In this document: piece after piece, positions 25,001 through 37,858 of the stretch
How positions within the stretch are numbered: position 1 is the first letter of the stretch
Layout of the letters: each line of letters starts with the position of its first letter
NCBI GenBank assembly: GCA_914767715.1
Contig: OU612068.1
Location: 30,442,001-30,506,000 of the forward strand
Length of the DNA stretch: 64,000 nucleotides
Source: Membranipora membranacea
Lineage: Eukaryota > Bryozoa > Gymnolaemata > Cheilostomatida > Membraniporidae
Direction of reading: 5' to 3'
Notes under the pieces: generated by a model
Seen by the model: the letters and a program-made list of their open reading frames with translations, nothing else
Databases searched by the model: none
Told to the model about the DNA's origin: nothing
Made by a program: the position numbers and the translations under genes

Positions 25001-28000
25001 ACTCTCAAGTAACATTGTCATGTGTTCATAGAGGTGGCATATCTATAGTGGATAAACCAACTCTAAGAACAAGACAGTACTTCTGTGTCAAGGGAGATAA
25101 TCACCAACAACTAACTAACACACCCTTTGTGGCTCAACTAGAGACATTGTTCCAATGGTATTATTTGTTTACTTACCTGAGAGCACTGCTGCGACGCTGT
25201 ACCGTATCATCGTAACTCTTCTCAAAACTAGACAGGCTCTCAGCTAACAAGTTGTCCACCACTGATGCATACTTAATATTAAAACTCTAGAATTACAAAA
25301 TTATTGGGTCATATAATGTCTGTCTGGCGTTTGTTACAGCTGTTTAAATTATGAGATGGGCACTATAAGTTTCATGACCATCATAGTTAATGTTTTAGTC
25401 TGCCCTAACAAGCTTTGTCAAAGTCTGTCAGGACAGGATAATTTTGTGACAGCTGCAGTGAAGATAATATATCTGTAACAGCAGTAAAGATGTCTGTGAT
25501 CAAGGAGATATCATTAAAAATCATAGTCTGAGCTCTAAGTTTATGACAGGAATATTCATTCCATTACAATAGTGATATTTTATCACCCCGCTTGTTGTGC
25601 ATATTGTATTACTGATATTTGTGACTGATTTGTCACTCAGTCCTAACTATCTGCTGTACCCTTCTTACCTCATGCCAGTGATCAAGCTCTTTATCTAGAA
25701 AGCTGGCAGATCTGAGGAACTTGAAACCTTCTTGTACAGACAGATAGCGGGTAACTAGTAGCGCCCCCATCTCACCCAAGTGTAAAACCGAGGGTCTAGT
25801 GGCTATCAGTGACAGCAGATTCGACTGTAAACAAAGGCAAAACATGAGAGCAAATTAGCATGTCATGAAGTTATCGAATAGATGCAAAATGAAATGAAAG
25901 ACATGGTTCGTACACTAATAACATGACATTTCAAATGTGATATAATCATCTCGGATGATGCGAGTGGCTGCTTACTGGAGCGGCAGGATGGAAACATGAT
26001 AGCTTGATCGCATTTAGTAAAACCAATGCAGAAAATGAGAGGAGATATGCAGGTATTGTTTTGAAAAAGATTATTTTCCCTTGAAACTCTGTAACCTTGC
26101 AAATCAGCCAAGAATCAAGTGATATATATATTGATAACAATATTGTAAATAATGACTTTAATGCAGTGTTTAACTGACCTGGTCTTCACAGGCCTCATTG
26201 AGAACACTGAGAGATCTCATAGATACATTCCTACTCTGATCATACAGCTGAGTAATTAGTAGATCCATACACCAGTTACTGAAGAATGGTACACCTAATC
26301 TCAGTAAAGCTCTCATAAAATCTGCTGTGTACAACCGGGCGTGCTACAACATCAATATCAACAGGGTAAACATCGACAATATCAAAAATCATCATAGTCA
26401 ATATCTTCAGTATCAAATATAGCAATATGCTTATCGCATTAGATCTACAAGGTCCCTCATTCACACTGTTGTTATCCACAATATGTGAGTTAAGCTTTTT
26501 AACTGTAAATGAATCATCGGTGGTGAAGGACACCAGAAGTTTACACTAAACAATAAGCTGGGCTGGCCGAATACAAGTGTACCCCCAACTCATAAGATAA
26601 CAGTTTTCTTCAGCATTACCATGTATATATAGACAGTTGTTATTTACTGACCTCATCTGTAGCTGTGAGAGCTTTAGATAGTATCATTCTACACATTCCT
26701 TCTTTAGTGTAATCTAGACTAGACACTGTGAGCTTTACGTATGCACCATGACTCGTGATAGTAACTAAATCTAACAATCTGCAATAAAATGAGCTTACTG
26801 ATAAAACAAATTGTGAATGTAATTGCCATCTTGAGGGAAACTAAATTACAAAATAGATTTATTATGCATTATATGCAGTGCCTGAAATCACGGCTCTGAA
26901 CACCGATGTCTTTTTTGTCTGTGACAAATTCCGTTTCATATTGCCTTCAATTCATAAATCAATGCCATCCTCATATTGAGGATATTATTACACTAAAATC
27001 TACGAGAATGTATGAGAGAAACTCAATGGCCTGAGCTGAAACACTGGTCATTGTAATTCCTCAGTATCCCAAAGAGAAAACTTACTGCTGTAATATATCT
27101 GTCTCCTCCAGCAGGGTCAGACCACCGATGTAATGTGACAATTTTCCAATAAACAGAAAATAATTCTGACAACAACATGAGAAAATATGATTGAGTCCCA
27201 GTCTGGCTTCCTGTACAGGTGACTCCTGCCTAATCTGTAAATAGATAAAAGAAACAGAAAAGTGAGATGAGCGCAGATGTCTCAACAGAGAAGATATTAT
27301 AACTACACAGGGTATATCCCTCCCTGCTTATATGTTGCAATCACAAACATGTATTTACTAAGTGTTTATAATATGTTTATGATTGCAATTTGTTTACGAA
27401 TACTAACCGGGAGTTATCCCTTAAATGTCAGTGACTAGATAACTCCTAATTAGTAACAGCCACAATAATCCTTATTTCAAAAGTAATCCCAATGCCAAAT
27501 AGCCCATTATTAGACTGTGAACATGAATACTAGTGTGGTGAGCCAAACTTGCTTGAACCACAATGGTTTTATTAAACGTCAGTGCGTTTGCTCCCTGATT
27601 TCTTTATTTATAACCCAGATACATAAGTCCATATCAAAAGGGATTACATAAAAGACCAACTATAGAATGGTTTTGATACCTCATTGAGACAATGACTGAT
27701 ATCAGATAGGAGAGATTTGAGATGCCTGGTAGCTTCCTCAGAGTGTAGATGTAATATTCTCTCTATAAGTAATAATCCTGTTGAGGTGTACAGACGAGCT
27801 TTACTATCAGATAGCTTGATTGTACAGAAGCCATTGTCAACACCAGGATTGTAAAAATGTAGCAATTTTGCCAAAAATCTGAAAATAACAACACAAATTT
27901 AGAGATAATTAACGTGGAAGCACACACAGTTATGCTCATGATGGCAAAACATGATACCTTTTACAGTTGAGATCACTATCAGAGATGTGCTGCGAAAAAT

Positions 28001-31000
28001 GGATGCATGATACTTCCACAAACAGAAAATGAAAAAACAATAAGGAAGCCTCGAGTTCAGAACAGTGTGTCATATGCACATATTTCTCTTGACGTTGCCC
28101 AAGAGATGAAGATGTCATGAATTTATGGATGAGGCACTGACCTATTGAGTGTGAAATCTTCTACTTTTCTCAGCACATTTTTACTCTTTAGAATGGAGTT
28201 AATAAGTCTCCATCTCCACTTCAGTGAGTTTGTCTCGACTAAAACTAAACTGTCTCTTATCATCATCAGTAGACCATCCTCTGTGTCCTACAAACATATA
28301 GTATATTTATTTAGTGATTTATGAGTACCTCGTATGCCACAACCTATTTTCGCATGCAAGGCAACTTATTTATTGTTTTAGCAGAATAGGTGTACCAGCA
28401 ACCATTTTCTCACAACTTTTACAGTTAGTGTGATAGAAATACAATCAATCATCAATCATGTAATATAAGATAATCAAGAACAATGAGTGCAGCTTTAAAT
28501 TTACAATCTGGGTTGATTCTATATGTTCAGTGTCAGGGGAATCTCGTTCAACACCTTCTTTAGTTTTGGCTAACAGACCACCTGTGAGGACCATTGATGA
28601 AATCTGCGTCACAGACACAATACGCAGAGAATGAATTAGTACATATCGAGTCCTTACCTGAGGTAGGTAGTGTTCCACCCTATTAGGAGTAGATGATGAC
28701 TGTGGTTTAGATTTAGTATGTGCTGATTGGGTAACAGGTATAAATGATATAAGCAGCTCCAAATGTAAGCTACTGGGCACTCGCCCCCTCTTCTTAAGTG
28801 TATGAAGCCTGTCTAAGTATTCCACTGCTTGATGTGCTTGTCTGAAATGAAAATTAAACGCTAATGGGGCGATAAATAATGATATAATAGAGAGCATTGA
28901 AGCTTATAACCTTCTGTATCATTTTGAGCATCAATCCTCTGGCCGGAGTAATATCAGGAGTACTACAAACAGTTAGAGGACTATAACAATGACTGACTGA
29001 GCAGGTATCTCTGTATCTGTATCTGTATCAAGTACCTGGATACACCTAAATCTGAGGATAACATGATGGACTGAACATAAGGTACAGATTTTGATATCCA
29101 AAAATATGTTTTGATGGTGTAAAATTTCCTTTGGGAACATGAAATTAAAAGCAAGAACCAAGGTGGAGCTTTCTCAAAGAGAAGCAGTTATGCTGTACTC
29201 ACGATCTCTGTTCTCTAGTGTTGAGTAGAGAATTAGAGGCTGTGATTAATGTAGGGAGATAATGAGTATGCTCCGTATCTGACCAAGGTAATAATAAATA
29301 ACTCATATGTAGTAATTCTCCCAATAATATAGTCGCCCATACAGAGTTCATGCAATCTGACTTTACCACCACATCACATAAAGCCTGCAAATATTCCATA
29401 ATACAATCAAAGACAGGTCTGTCAGTTTTAGAACATAAACATACTCTTGAAGAGTAAAGGAATCAGACAAGGAAAAGTTTGCCTATTAGAATATGCCCCC
29501 AACCAACTAAACTCTAGCTAGAAGATATGGTTTGCGAGAATATCATGAATCAATAAAACGACAAACCAAACATAAGTGGTAAGTTTTAATATTTCAGTTG
29601 ATTAAAATACAGTATATGATCATAATGTAACTTATTAAAAATTGTTTGAATTTAGACAATTGTATATCAGCGACCTGAGGACAGTTCAATGCAAACATAG
29701 TGTTTCATGTTTCAGTTTGGGAGAAACAACCAGGCACTGCAGAAACTAACCTCTAAGATGCCATATGTGATGAAAGTAGACAGTAGAAGAGACAAGTGAT
29801 TATCTATCAGGTTAGGTCTGCTACAGACGGCTTTATAAACAGCTAAACATTCAGCAGCTACAAATCCTTCCTTTAGTTTCCAACAGTAGTCTGGAGTTGA
29901 CGGATCTACAACCATAAAGTCAAGTCAAAGAGTTAACAATCTGTGAGTTAGTCCTGTCTCATATTCTCTTGACTGTTACATTGAGTATCAGCTGTTAAGA
30001 AACAACATCAATCACATAAGAGATCAAATTGTCACAGAACCAATAGAACCACTGACATATATATATATATATATATATTCATGGCAATGAATAGAACCAA
30101 TGTCTATATGTTGCAATGTTGAAGGGTTGCTTTCTCTCTGAGCACAGTGTTCAGAGAGGGGGTAACCCCAAGATGATGATTATAACCATGTAAATGAGAC
30201 CTTACTAACCACAGCTAATGAGCGCCTCCTCGAAGTTATCCGTCCACTTGGGGAGCCTCAGCAGGAAGACATTATATGTGAGCTGTAGTACAATTTTCTG
30301 AGTAGCACCAGAGGAGTGAGGGAGGGAGTTGACTAGAGACGATAGCCCAGCACTGAGGGGATTACACATAGCCACTAAACCCGGCCACGTGTGCAGAGTA
30401 GAGAGTAAAGCCTGAGAACACGCATGACAATGTAGAAGTCTCTCCTCTGACCTACAAACAGGACATTGATTTATCTACATAAATTTCTTTGTTATGAATA
30501 AGATAAAAGAGTACAGCAACAGTACACTTAGCACTGTATGTTTCAGACAGCAAAGCCATGGTTTTACCAAGGATATGGAATAGGTACATCAGTGGTGAAA
30601 CTGATAATGAATCGGTGTCAATTCTTTTATATTCAGCAGAAACAACTTCTTCGCTGTATATGCTAGACTTAGAACGTCCTCATGGAGGTGTATTAATATC
30701 TTTAGTTTGAGATATGATCCTTCTTACCGAGCAGAGCCCTCTGTGTTGTCATTTTTGTGTCTGTAGTGAGTATCTGTGAACGGGGCCAAGAGTTGCTACA
30801 AATATTCAAATCTATATAAGATAAGAACGGTGAGATCTCAAGTTCTTGTTTTAAAATTTACAGCATATAGTTCAGTGTTTAAACTATATAAACTCCATAT
30901 TAATTGGGACTATCACACGAGGCGACATGGTATATAGGATATATTTTACTCACGGCCTCAAGTAAAGAAAAAAATAAGAAAATTTAGAACTTCACCATGA

Positions 31001-34000
31001 CGGATTTTATGATACAAATGCTTAACATGCACCTGTAACTATTTAATACTTACATCCAGACCATTAGCAAGTGAACTGTCCTGTCTAGACTGAGGATTGT
31101 TAAGCAGGTGAAATAATGTCTGTATAAGTGCTTCGTTAATTCTCGGACTATCATGGCATTTGATTATGTGCTGAAGTAAAATTTGCACTCCTCCACATCT
31201 AGACAAGAGACTGGCATTGACGTATGCTGTGAAAATAAACAAGCAAATTAAATAGTATCCCGTTATGAATATTTGATATCTATTAAGTTTATATCCTACA
31301 GGAATGGAATGAAAGTTGAAACATATAGCATGGCAAAGTAGGTTCAAAGTCTAAAAACAGTAAAGCAGAGCCAACAATTAACACCAAAGTAAGTCTGACA
31401 ATGTATACTAACCAAGCTCACAGAGGAACTCCAGAGCAGATAGCACCATACGTTCTGAGTTAGATGCGCCGTCTCCTGCCACGGCTATAAAGGGTAATAC
31501 TATAGAAGGCTGGAGAGACAAAGGGTGAAGCTCTAACAGATGACGACATAGTCTGATAGCCTGATTCCGTTCTATATCATGTGAAAAGTGGAGATCCAGT
31601 GACCTACAGACGGTTAAAAAACAATCAAGAATATATTATTTATTATATATGTTTATGATTACATGAGTTGTTACATCATTTTGGTTGTCATCACTAAATT
31701 TCATATGAAGGTATCCTTTTGAAAAAAGACCAAATAAGTGTTCTAGGCTCAACATCAATACACACAGCAGAAAAAGGTTGTAGATAATTCAACAAAAAGT
31801 TCTTAATATCAATAGAGTTTGTAAAGATTTTAAGTCAGTCGGTTATCATACATCACAATTGTTCCATTGAGGCTGAAAACTAACACTTTGTGCTTCTGAC
31901 CACTGAGAAATCTACCTATGATATAGTATGACAGTCATTGACCCAACTCACCTGGCGATGCACCAGTCTAGTTTATACTGATAGAAAAGCTCAACCTTCT
32001 CCGGCGTAGTAATTATATATCTCAGACATCTAAATGTAGCTGCTCTTATTACTGAGTGCTTATGGAGAACACAGCTCCGCAAGCTAAAAATAAAACAATA
32101 CGGCCACTACTTTAGTCTCGATGACAATTGCTCATAGAGTTCCCAAACCATGAAAAAAAAGGTCTACTTTAAGAACAATAAAGAACAACAATAGAAGGAT
32201 GATCCATGAATAAATACACCTATATCGCAATTCTTTAAACTAAGTTATATGAATAGTATAGTAAAATCCACAATCAGGATAAGGATAGACAGTTATGATA
32301 GACAAGATGAACAAGTGCTATTTATGGACAATCTCGGGATGATATTCAGACAGATAGGCACACTCTGATGCGAAAAACTAAAGACCGCCAATCACTTTTT
32401 GGCACAATCTAGAGATTTCAACACGTGCCCTCACAGATTTGAATAGAATTTTGGCATCACAACAGGAAAGTTCGCCGAATATCTTAGAGTGAGACAGGAG
32501 TTGGCCAATGTCACACTGACTCTAATAGAGCAAGTTATAGAGTATGGCCTCATCATGTGAAAGCTGTCACAGGAGCACTTCCAGATTATGATTTTTTATG
32601 GCAAATAGAACAATAAATATACATAATAACTTGAGAGCTGACATGACCAGATGACATCACATTATATGCAGTGAACAGGAAGGAGGAGATAGAGGAGGGT
32701 AGCCTGACGTACCAGTAAATGAGCTGAGCATCTGTGAAGCCGAGCTCCTCATTATGTGACAGCTCCTTATAATATCGCACCAGGGCATTGAGATAAGCCA
32801 ACTTCCTCGCCTTCGTCACCCCCTCATCTCTTATCAAATGTACTAAAATCTCTCTTAATATATCGTGGGCATCTACAATAAACCATAGGATTTTATGTCT
32901 ACACCAGTATTCTTTTAACATTCTCTCATAATGCGGCCCATCCTTAAAAATCTATTTTGGTATCTGTCATATATGCACTATTTTACTGGTTAGTGAAATA
33001 ACTCGATGTAGTGGAAACCAAAACATTGTGGTTTATTTCCAGGACTGATCAGTCTATTTTTATTCTGGTCACATTGTTTGGTCTCATATTTTGAATTACC
33101 AAAGTTAGTTTGCATGGAGTTGTTATCATCATGAGACCTGCGACTGTTATTGCTCATGCCAGTAGATTATGTTATTTATTATAAGAGCTTAGAGTTCATA
33201 GCTATGTTATCATTTATCAAGCAGCCTAGTCACACAAGGTAAAGCTGATAAGAGTCACAGCGCTGGGTCTAAAGGTAAAACCGCACACAATTATTGGTAC
33301 CATGAGAATATCTATAGTATTATTATTATATATCAATAGGAAATCTTGGTGAGGCTTTAAGTTCCTCATCCATATGGTTAAGTTCTACATTCTATAATTA
33401 ACAGGTAGTGAGCTTGTCTTTTCAGGACTGATGATACTAGCCTAGCACCAAGGCTTTGCACCACACAGTTAAAGGCCAACCTAATTTGATGCAATCTTTA
33501 AGATTAATTATCCATAAATCTCTAGGAATGACACACCAGTAAAAAAGCTCAAAAACAATACAGTCATAAAATATGAAAGTGTGGTGGTAAAGGCCTCTGT
33601 TTGGTCTACATAAATCATTATCTTATTACCAAACAGCCTTCTACTTGAGGAAAAAAACAACAAAATTTACCCATATGCACCAATCCACACAATGGGATAA
33701 ACTTCACTTAACACAATTGTATGCTAAAACAGAGGAATTAGATCCATTACATAAATATGAATCTACTGAATTATCATCTATCCACAGCAGCTCAAAACAG
33801 CCCATTTTTAGTACTTACTTTTAACGTTAGCAAAGACCACATACTCCTCATCAATACTCTGCCTTCCTGTAAATAAACAAAAGCTTGTTACCTCAGACTG
33901 TGAGCTGTGACACTCAACTCATTACAAGTTTGTCGCTAGAAACACCCTAGCAAACCTAAACAGGTATAATTTTGAAGAAGTGCGACAATTTGTAAGCCTA

Positions 34001-35787
34001 TATAATAGTATGCACAGCCAAACTCACAACTGTGGCCTTGAAAAAAAAGTTTGGGTCATACAGTGAAGAGCCTCTGAACATTGCGAGATTCTCTTCTCTG
34101 TCATAACAGCTTCCTGAATTACTACCATATTATTTTGTTACATACTGATGTACGGTCACTCAATATGAGGTAAAAATCATCCTGGATTTACTGCCACTGT
34201 ATCGTATATATCTCATTTCGTGAATGTTCGCATACCAGCAAGTGATAGTTGCAATGAGCTCTGCTCATACCTGGGTTATCAGTTAAATAGACATGAGTTC
34301 TAATAACCATTGACATACTTATTGTACTTAACCAAACTAACAAAATTTCAAAAATACAGCAATGCAAGAAGCAGAGTCGGCTGACTGCATTTTAACAAAA
34401 ATTAGCATTTAAGCTGCAGTGTAACAGCCAGCTAGAGTGGCAAGACTGGCGTCTCCTGTCTCAACTCAATCATGGAAACTGAATGTGAAGAGAATAACAC
34501 TTGCAAGTCCAAGCAGTATATGTTAGTGATGGAATTATCAATTAGTCTCCAGTAAAGTGGATGCTTATGCTACAGAACTTTGCAATATAGTGGGCTAGAT
34601 AAGCTTATCGCTACATGAGTATTATGTCTTCCTGAACCAATCTGGTGCGTTGACATGGGCTGGATAGGAATTAGGTATGGACAGGATGTCAACTTGGTGT
34701 AACCATTTTGCATTAATACAATTTACTGTCAGCCTGTATGACAAATCCAACTGATCTGAGTTGTCACATATGTTTTGTGAGAGTTTTGTATTCATTCAGA
34801 TTGGGTGGGATCAACCAGCATTACTAAGTGATTGAGAATATCTAAAGAATTCATAGAGGACTTTTTTTATTCATCTCTGGCACTGCCAGTACCATATATC
34901 CTAATGTTTTCGTTTGGTGTTTGCAGTGACCACATATTGCCCGCTGAATATGGTCCAAATGATCATAGACATCTAGGGATTGCGAGCACACATACTCTTC
35001 AGCATGGGGCTGCTTCATTGGACAGCCATTTTATTTTGTTCTCTACCACATCATGAAGCAGGAATATTGGACAACTATGATTCACATTTATTTACATTAC
35101 ATTCAGGAAAGACAGTACATGTTCAGGTTTTTTTGGTTTCCCGTAATCATAAAGTAAGATATTTATGAGAGTTTGTCTATTGCCCTTAGCATGGGATGGG
35201 ATGATGGGGCTTCAGAGCCATGACGTCTATACGCACTATTCGACCTCACTGTTGAAAACATAGTTAGTAGTATTTTCAAGGCGTTAGCCCCTAGATGAAC
35301 TAACGGGGAGTTCATCGTCACTAGATCCTAGGAGGCAGATAAGGTGTGTCTCATATGGGACATGGCAGGTGCATGGGTTGGAAAGTATTTGATGAGTATG
35401 GAACAGGGGTCGCAAGTATTTATTTGGATAGTACAGATGTTGGCATAACCTGTCAGATGAAATAGTCATGAGTTGTGTTGGCCATGATTTGCCAATGAGT
35501 CATTGGTGGCTTTCTGACCACTCAAACTAGGTGATTGGGGAAATGGAGTGATAGGTCAGAGGAATAAGGATGGGATGTGAAATAATGATGTTGCAATGCC
35601 CATTGCTTGAATTGATTGTTGCTGTGATCATAATGATGAAAATTGAAATGATGGTTGAAATGAACCATTACCATGATGATGATGATACTTATGATTGATT
35701 TTACTTACTTCCACTTCTTCTGCCTTTTCCAGGTCGTATAGAGGTATTCAAGTAGCTTTTTCGTCTACTCAGTGGGCCTGAGTTCAT
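16048..35787 (-). CDS. RICTOR: Rapamycin-insensitive companion of mTOR (TORC2 scaffold)
   Basis: Complete gene of ~30 coding exons, ~1,637 residues (human 1,708). Exons: 35709-35787, 33819-33866, 32713-32872, 31952-32083, 31413-31603, 31054-31226, 30728-30795, 30210-30451, 29751-29905, 29203-29384, 28658-28841, 28142-28287, 27680-27878, 27086-27234, 26652-26778, 26179-26343, 25669-25824, 25177-25271, 24407-24593, 23734-24044, 23273-23390, 22431-22595, 20958-21404, 20582-20752, 20202-20408, 19976-20092, 19203-19377, 18679-18802, 18056-18194, 16048-16149. Reading phases agree throughout. Family matches: DILREIL (N-terminus), EGFVAAE, TILLGELLHM, SSLDYTKEG, LNEACED, YVPPHLYGQL, the conserved LTLRGTAFYALGLI block, YMGLALPLDV, ARRFIQELFQD. 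Armadillo-like helices fill the first ~1,000 residues; a Ser-rich, probably disordered region follows (20958-23390), with RRCSSDS as a candidate phosphosite. RICTOR supports AKT/SGK phosphorylation by TORC2. Least certain borders: 20582, 20092, 19203 and 18802. Confidence 0.95.
16150..18055 (-). other. Long last intron of RICTOR
   Basis: Between the exon ending at 18056 and the final exon at 16149. No open frame here is convincing. It contains the G-rich run at 17254-17285. Confidence 0.7.
17254..17285 (+). repeat. G-rich run with quadruplex potential
   Basis: gggggtggggg, then two copies of cggtgtgggg, give four G-tracts of four or five G within about 32 bases. It lies on the plus strand, the template strand of RICTOR, inside its last intron. 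Confidence 0.8.
18326..18662. repeat. Nested foldback element with short tandem repeats in a RICTOR intron
   Basis: A left arm at 18326-18420 is matched by its complement at 18433-18528 (about 95 bases each, few mismatches) around a 12-base AT spacer. A second hairpin at 18535-18590 (ctgctccagcc ... ggttggagcag) repeats the centre of the first. It is followed by three to four copies of a 20-base unit containing gctgccgatatgacagac (18592-18662). No transposase is present, so this is MITE-like. Confidence 0.85.
21983..22028. repeat. 32-base palindrome flanked by a 9-base direct repeat
   Basis: A perfect palindrome, ccagagactatagata and its complement, spans 21989-22020. GTTGACCCA occurs on both sides (21983-21991 and 22020-22028), as if a ~28-base palindrome had inserted and duplicated its target. 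It lies in a RICTOR intron. Confidence 0.75.
30058..30080. repeat. (AT)n microsatellite
   Basis: About eleven AT dinucleotides in a RICTOR intron. Confidence 0.9.
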
Positions 35788-37858
35788 ATTGCATATATCT
35801 ATGCATACAAAATCATAATAAATAATAGAGAGATACAGTTATATGTTCAGAATAAATAAGAGGTTTTTCTCTGTACTTTCACTTTATACTCTTTAGGAAA
35901 ATGAGGTAGAAAAATAATTCATTCTTAGGAGTTGTCTGTCCATTTGTAAATTATTAAAATTGTAGAGAGACAACTTCTAGTCAGGTTTTCAGTTTATACA
36001 GCAATCCCAACATTTAATTTTGTTCACACAAATTCTAGAACAATTTTTTTTTATATGTTAACATTGTTAAGATTCCTAGCTGGTACAGTCGTTGACACTG
36101 CTGTGCCATAGCTGTGTGAATGTGGTGTTACTGACCTGATTGGGTGGATATGTGCCAAGAGTACTTGCTGTTTTCAAATATGTACTTATCTATGATGTCA
36201 GAGTGAGAGAGTTCTATCATTGGAGTGGAGTGACTGTGACCATTGATTGATTGATTTGAATTGATTTGAAGAGTTCATTCATTCCTGTGACTGCTATGAC
36301 TACCGCTATTATTAGTATGAGAATCAAATGGATGAACTCCCGCATTTTTGTTGATTGAACCACTCCAACTGACACCATCTGCTTATGGACATGTGGGTCA
36401 AGACCACCATACTCACTGGATATAGATAGGCAAATTGCAAGCAAATAAATGGGGGCATTCAATCAATAAAATATCAAAATAGAATACAATAAACAATGTA
36501 TGTATGATATAATAATTATATGAATTCATATATTGCTCTCAGTGGTGTTAGGTTATGCCTGTCCTATATCATATTCTCTGTGCAGTATACTAACTATGTA
36601 ACTTAGCCATGACCTAAAGTGGCATGAAAACACTAGTTATACCTAAAAAAAGCTCAGAACAAGGTTTTGTCGTTTTTCTAAATTTAAACAGTTTAATCCC
36701 TCCAAGTCACAAAAACACTATTTTATAGAAACTTTGATATTACCCATTTTTTTTGTAGAACATTGAGTTATGGTATTTTTCAGCCACTCAGGGTAATAGA
36801 GAAAAACTCTTCCATCTATTTTCTAAGAATTCTCACTTGTTTGATGCTGGCTCCTTAGTGTGTAGCAGGATTGAAAATGCTGCTAACAATTTTATAAATT
36901 TTGATACCCATATTCTTAACCAATGCTACTCTTTTTGAAGGAAATCATACAGGATGCCAAAAATTAAGACCGAAAGATTTTTATGTAGTTTTATACCTAC
37001 GAGTATCAAAGTTTTAAAAGATATGCCACTACAATCACAGAGCCTTTTTAAACAATTGTAAACTGTCTTTGGCGGATTTACCAATAAACTGCTATCTTGT
37101 CTTATCAATTCTGCAGCTCCCAGATGCATGAATGAAAGGAAATCCCAGACCCACTGCCATAGCCGCAGTCGGGATCTAAACTCTGAGAATGTTTAACTCA
37201 TAAAAACAACCAGAGCGGAGTCGGTTCAGACCAGGATTGACCATTGTTCCCTCTTTCTTTACTGGAAACCAATATTATGTGCTGCGCCTATGGATCACCC
37301 AGCGAAAATGGAAATGGAAAATGGGGCTGGATGATCTATGGTTTATGCAACTCATTGTAATATGTCAATATGGATATATTTTCTATGAATTATGATAATG
37401 ATGTGTCAATTTTTATCAGGTGCTCAAATACAAAGTCACCTGTATCAACTGACAAGAATCGCCACTGGACAAAGCTGTTAAAGAGAGATGATCATCTCCG
37501 GGACTGTCTTGCTATGCATCCTTCACAGTGCAGTAAGTGTTGCCTCTTAATTGTACATGTTACATACCTGACGAGTTGGCAAGTTTGACTGGACACGGGT
37601 AGTGTTGGATGTTGGATTTAAGTTATTACTGTTTGAGGGGCCTACTACAAAGCCTCAATGCAAATATTGTATGCACAGAGTATAAACTACGTCCATTTTA
37701 GACTGCTTGATAACATGAGCTATATCAGTTAGTATATCTTGCTGGGTAGCCTGCTTAGTTGGAGCATTCTCACTCCAGTGCCAGGTGAAATGTAGGAGGA
37801 ACACTGTGGAGGATAAATAATTTTAATGTGCCCTAACAACACTGCGTAAATGTTTTAG
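35788..37858. other. Divergent intergenic region between RICTOR and EMC10
   Basis: Should contain both promoters, the RICTOR 5' leader and the missing first exon of EMC10. A possible RICTOR leader exon ends at a minus-strand donor (CAG then GTCAGTAAC) near 36136. No ATG followed by a convincing signal peptide and donor was found on the plus strand. A plus-strand exon-like stretch at 37420-37532 has good splice sites but its phase does not join EMC10. Confidence 0.45.
35927..35978. repeat. Short hairpin of the AGTTGTCT family
   Basis: aggagttgtct at 35927-35937 and agacaacttct at 35968-35978 are inverted ends of a 52-base element upstream of the RICTOR start. The 39527 element has the same left end and the same right end. 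Confidence 0.6.

Noticed and set aside
34832-35168. Plus-strand frames with a signal-peptide-like start inside RICTOR intron 1
   Set aside because: Considered as the missing EMC10 first exon; no suitable donor and in the wrong place relative to the RICTOR start.
37420-37532. Exon-like stretch upstream of EMC10
   Set aside because: Joining it to 37859 gives the wrong phase and a premature stop, so it is not annotated as EMC10.
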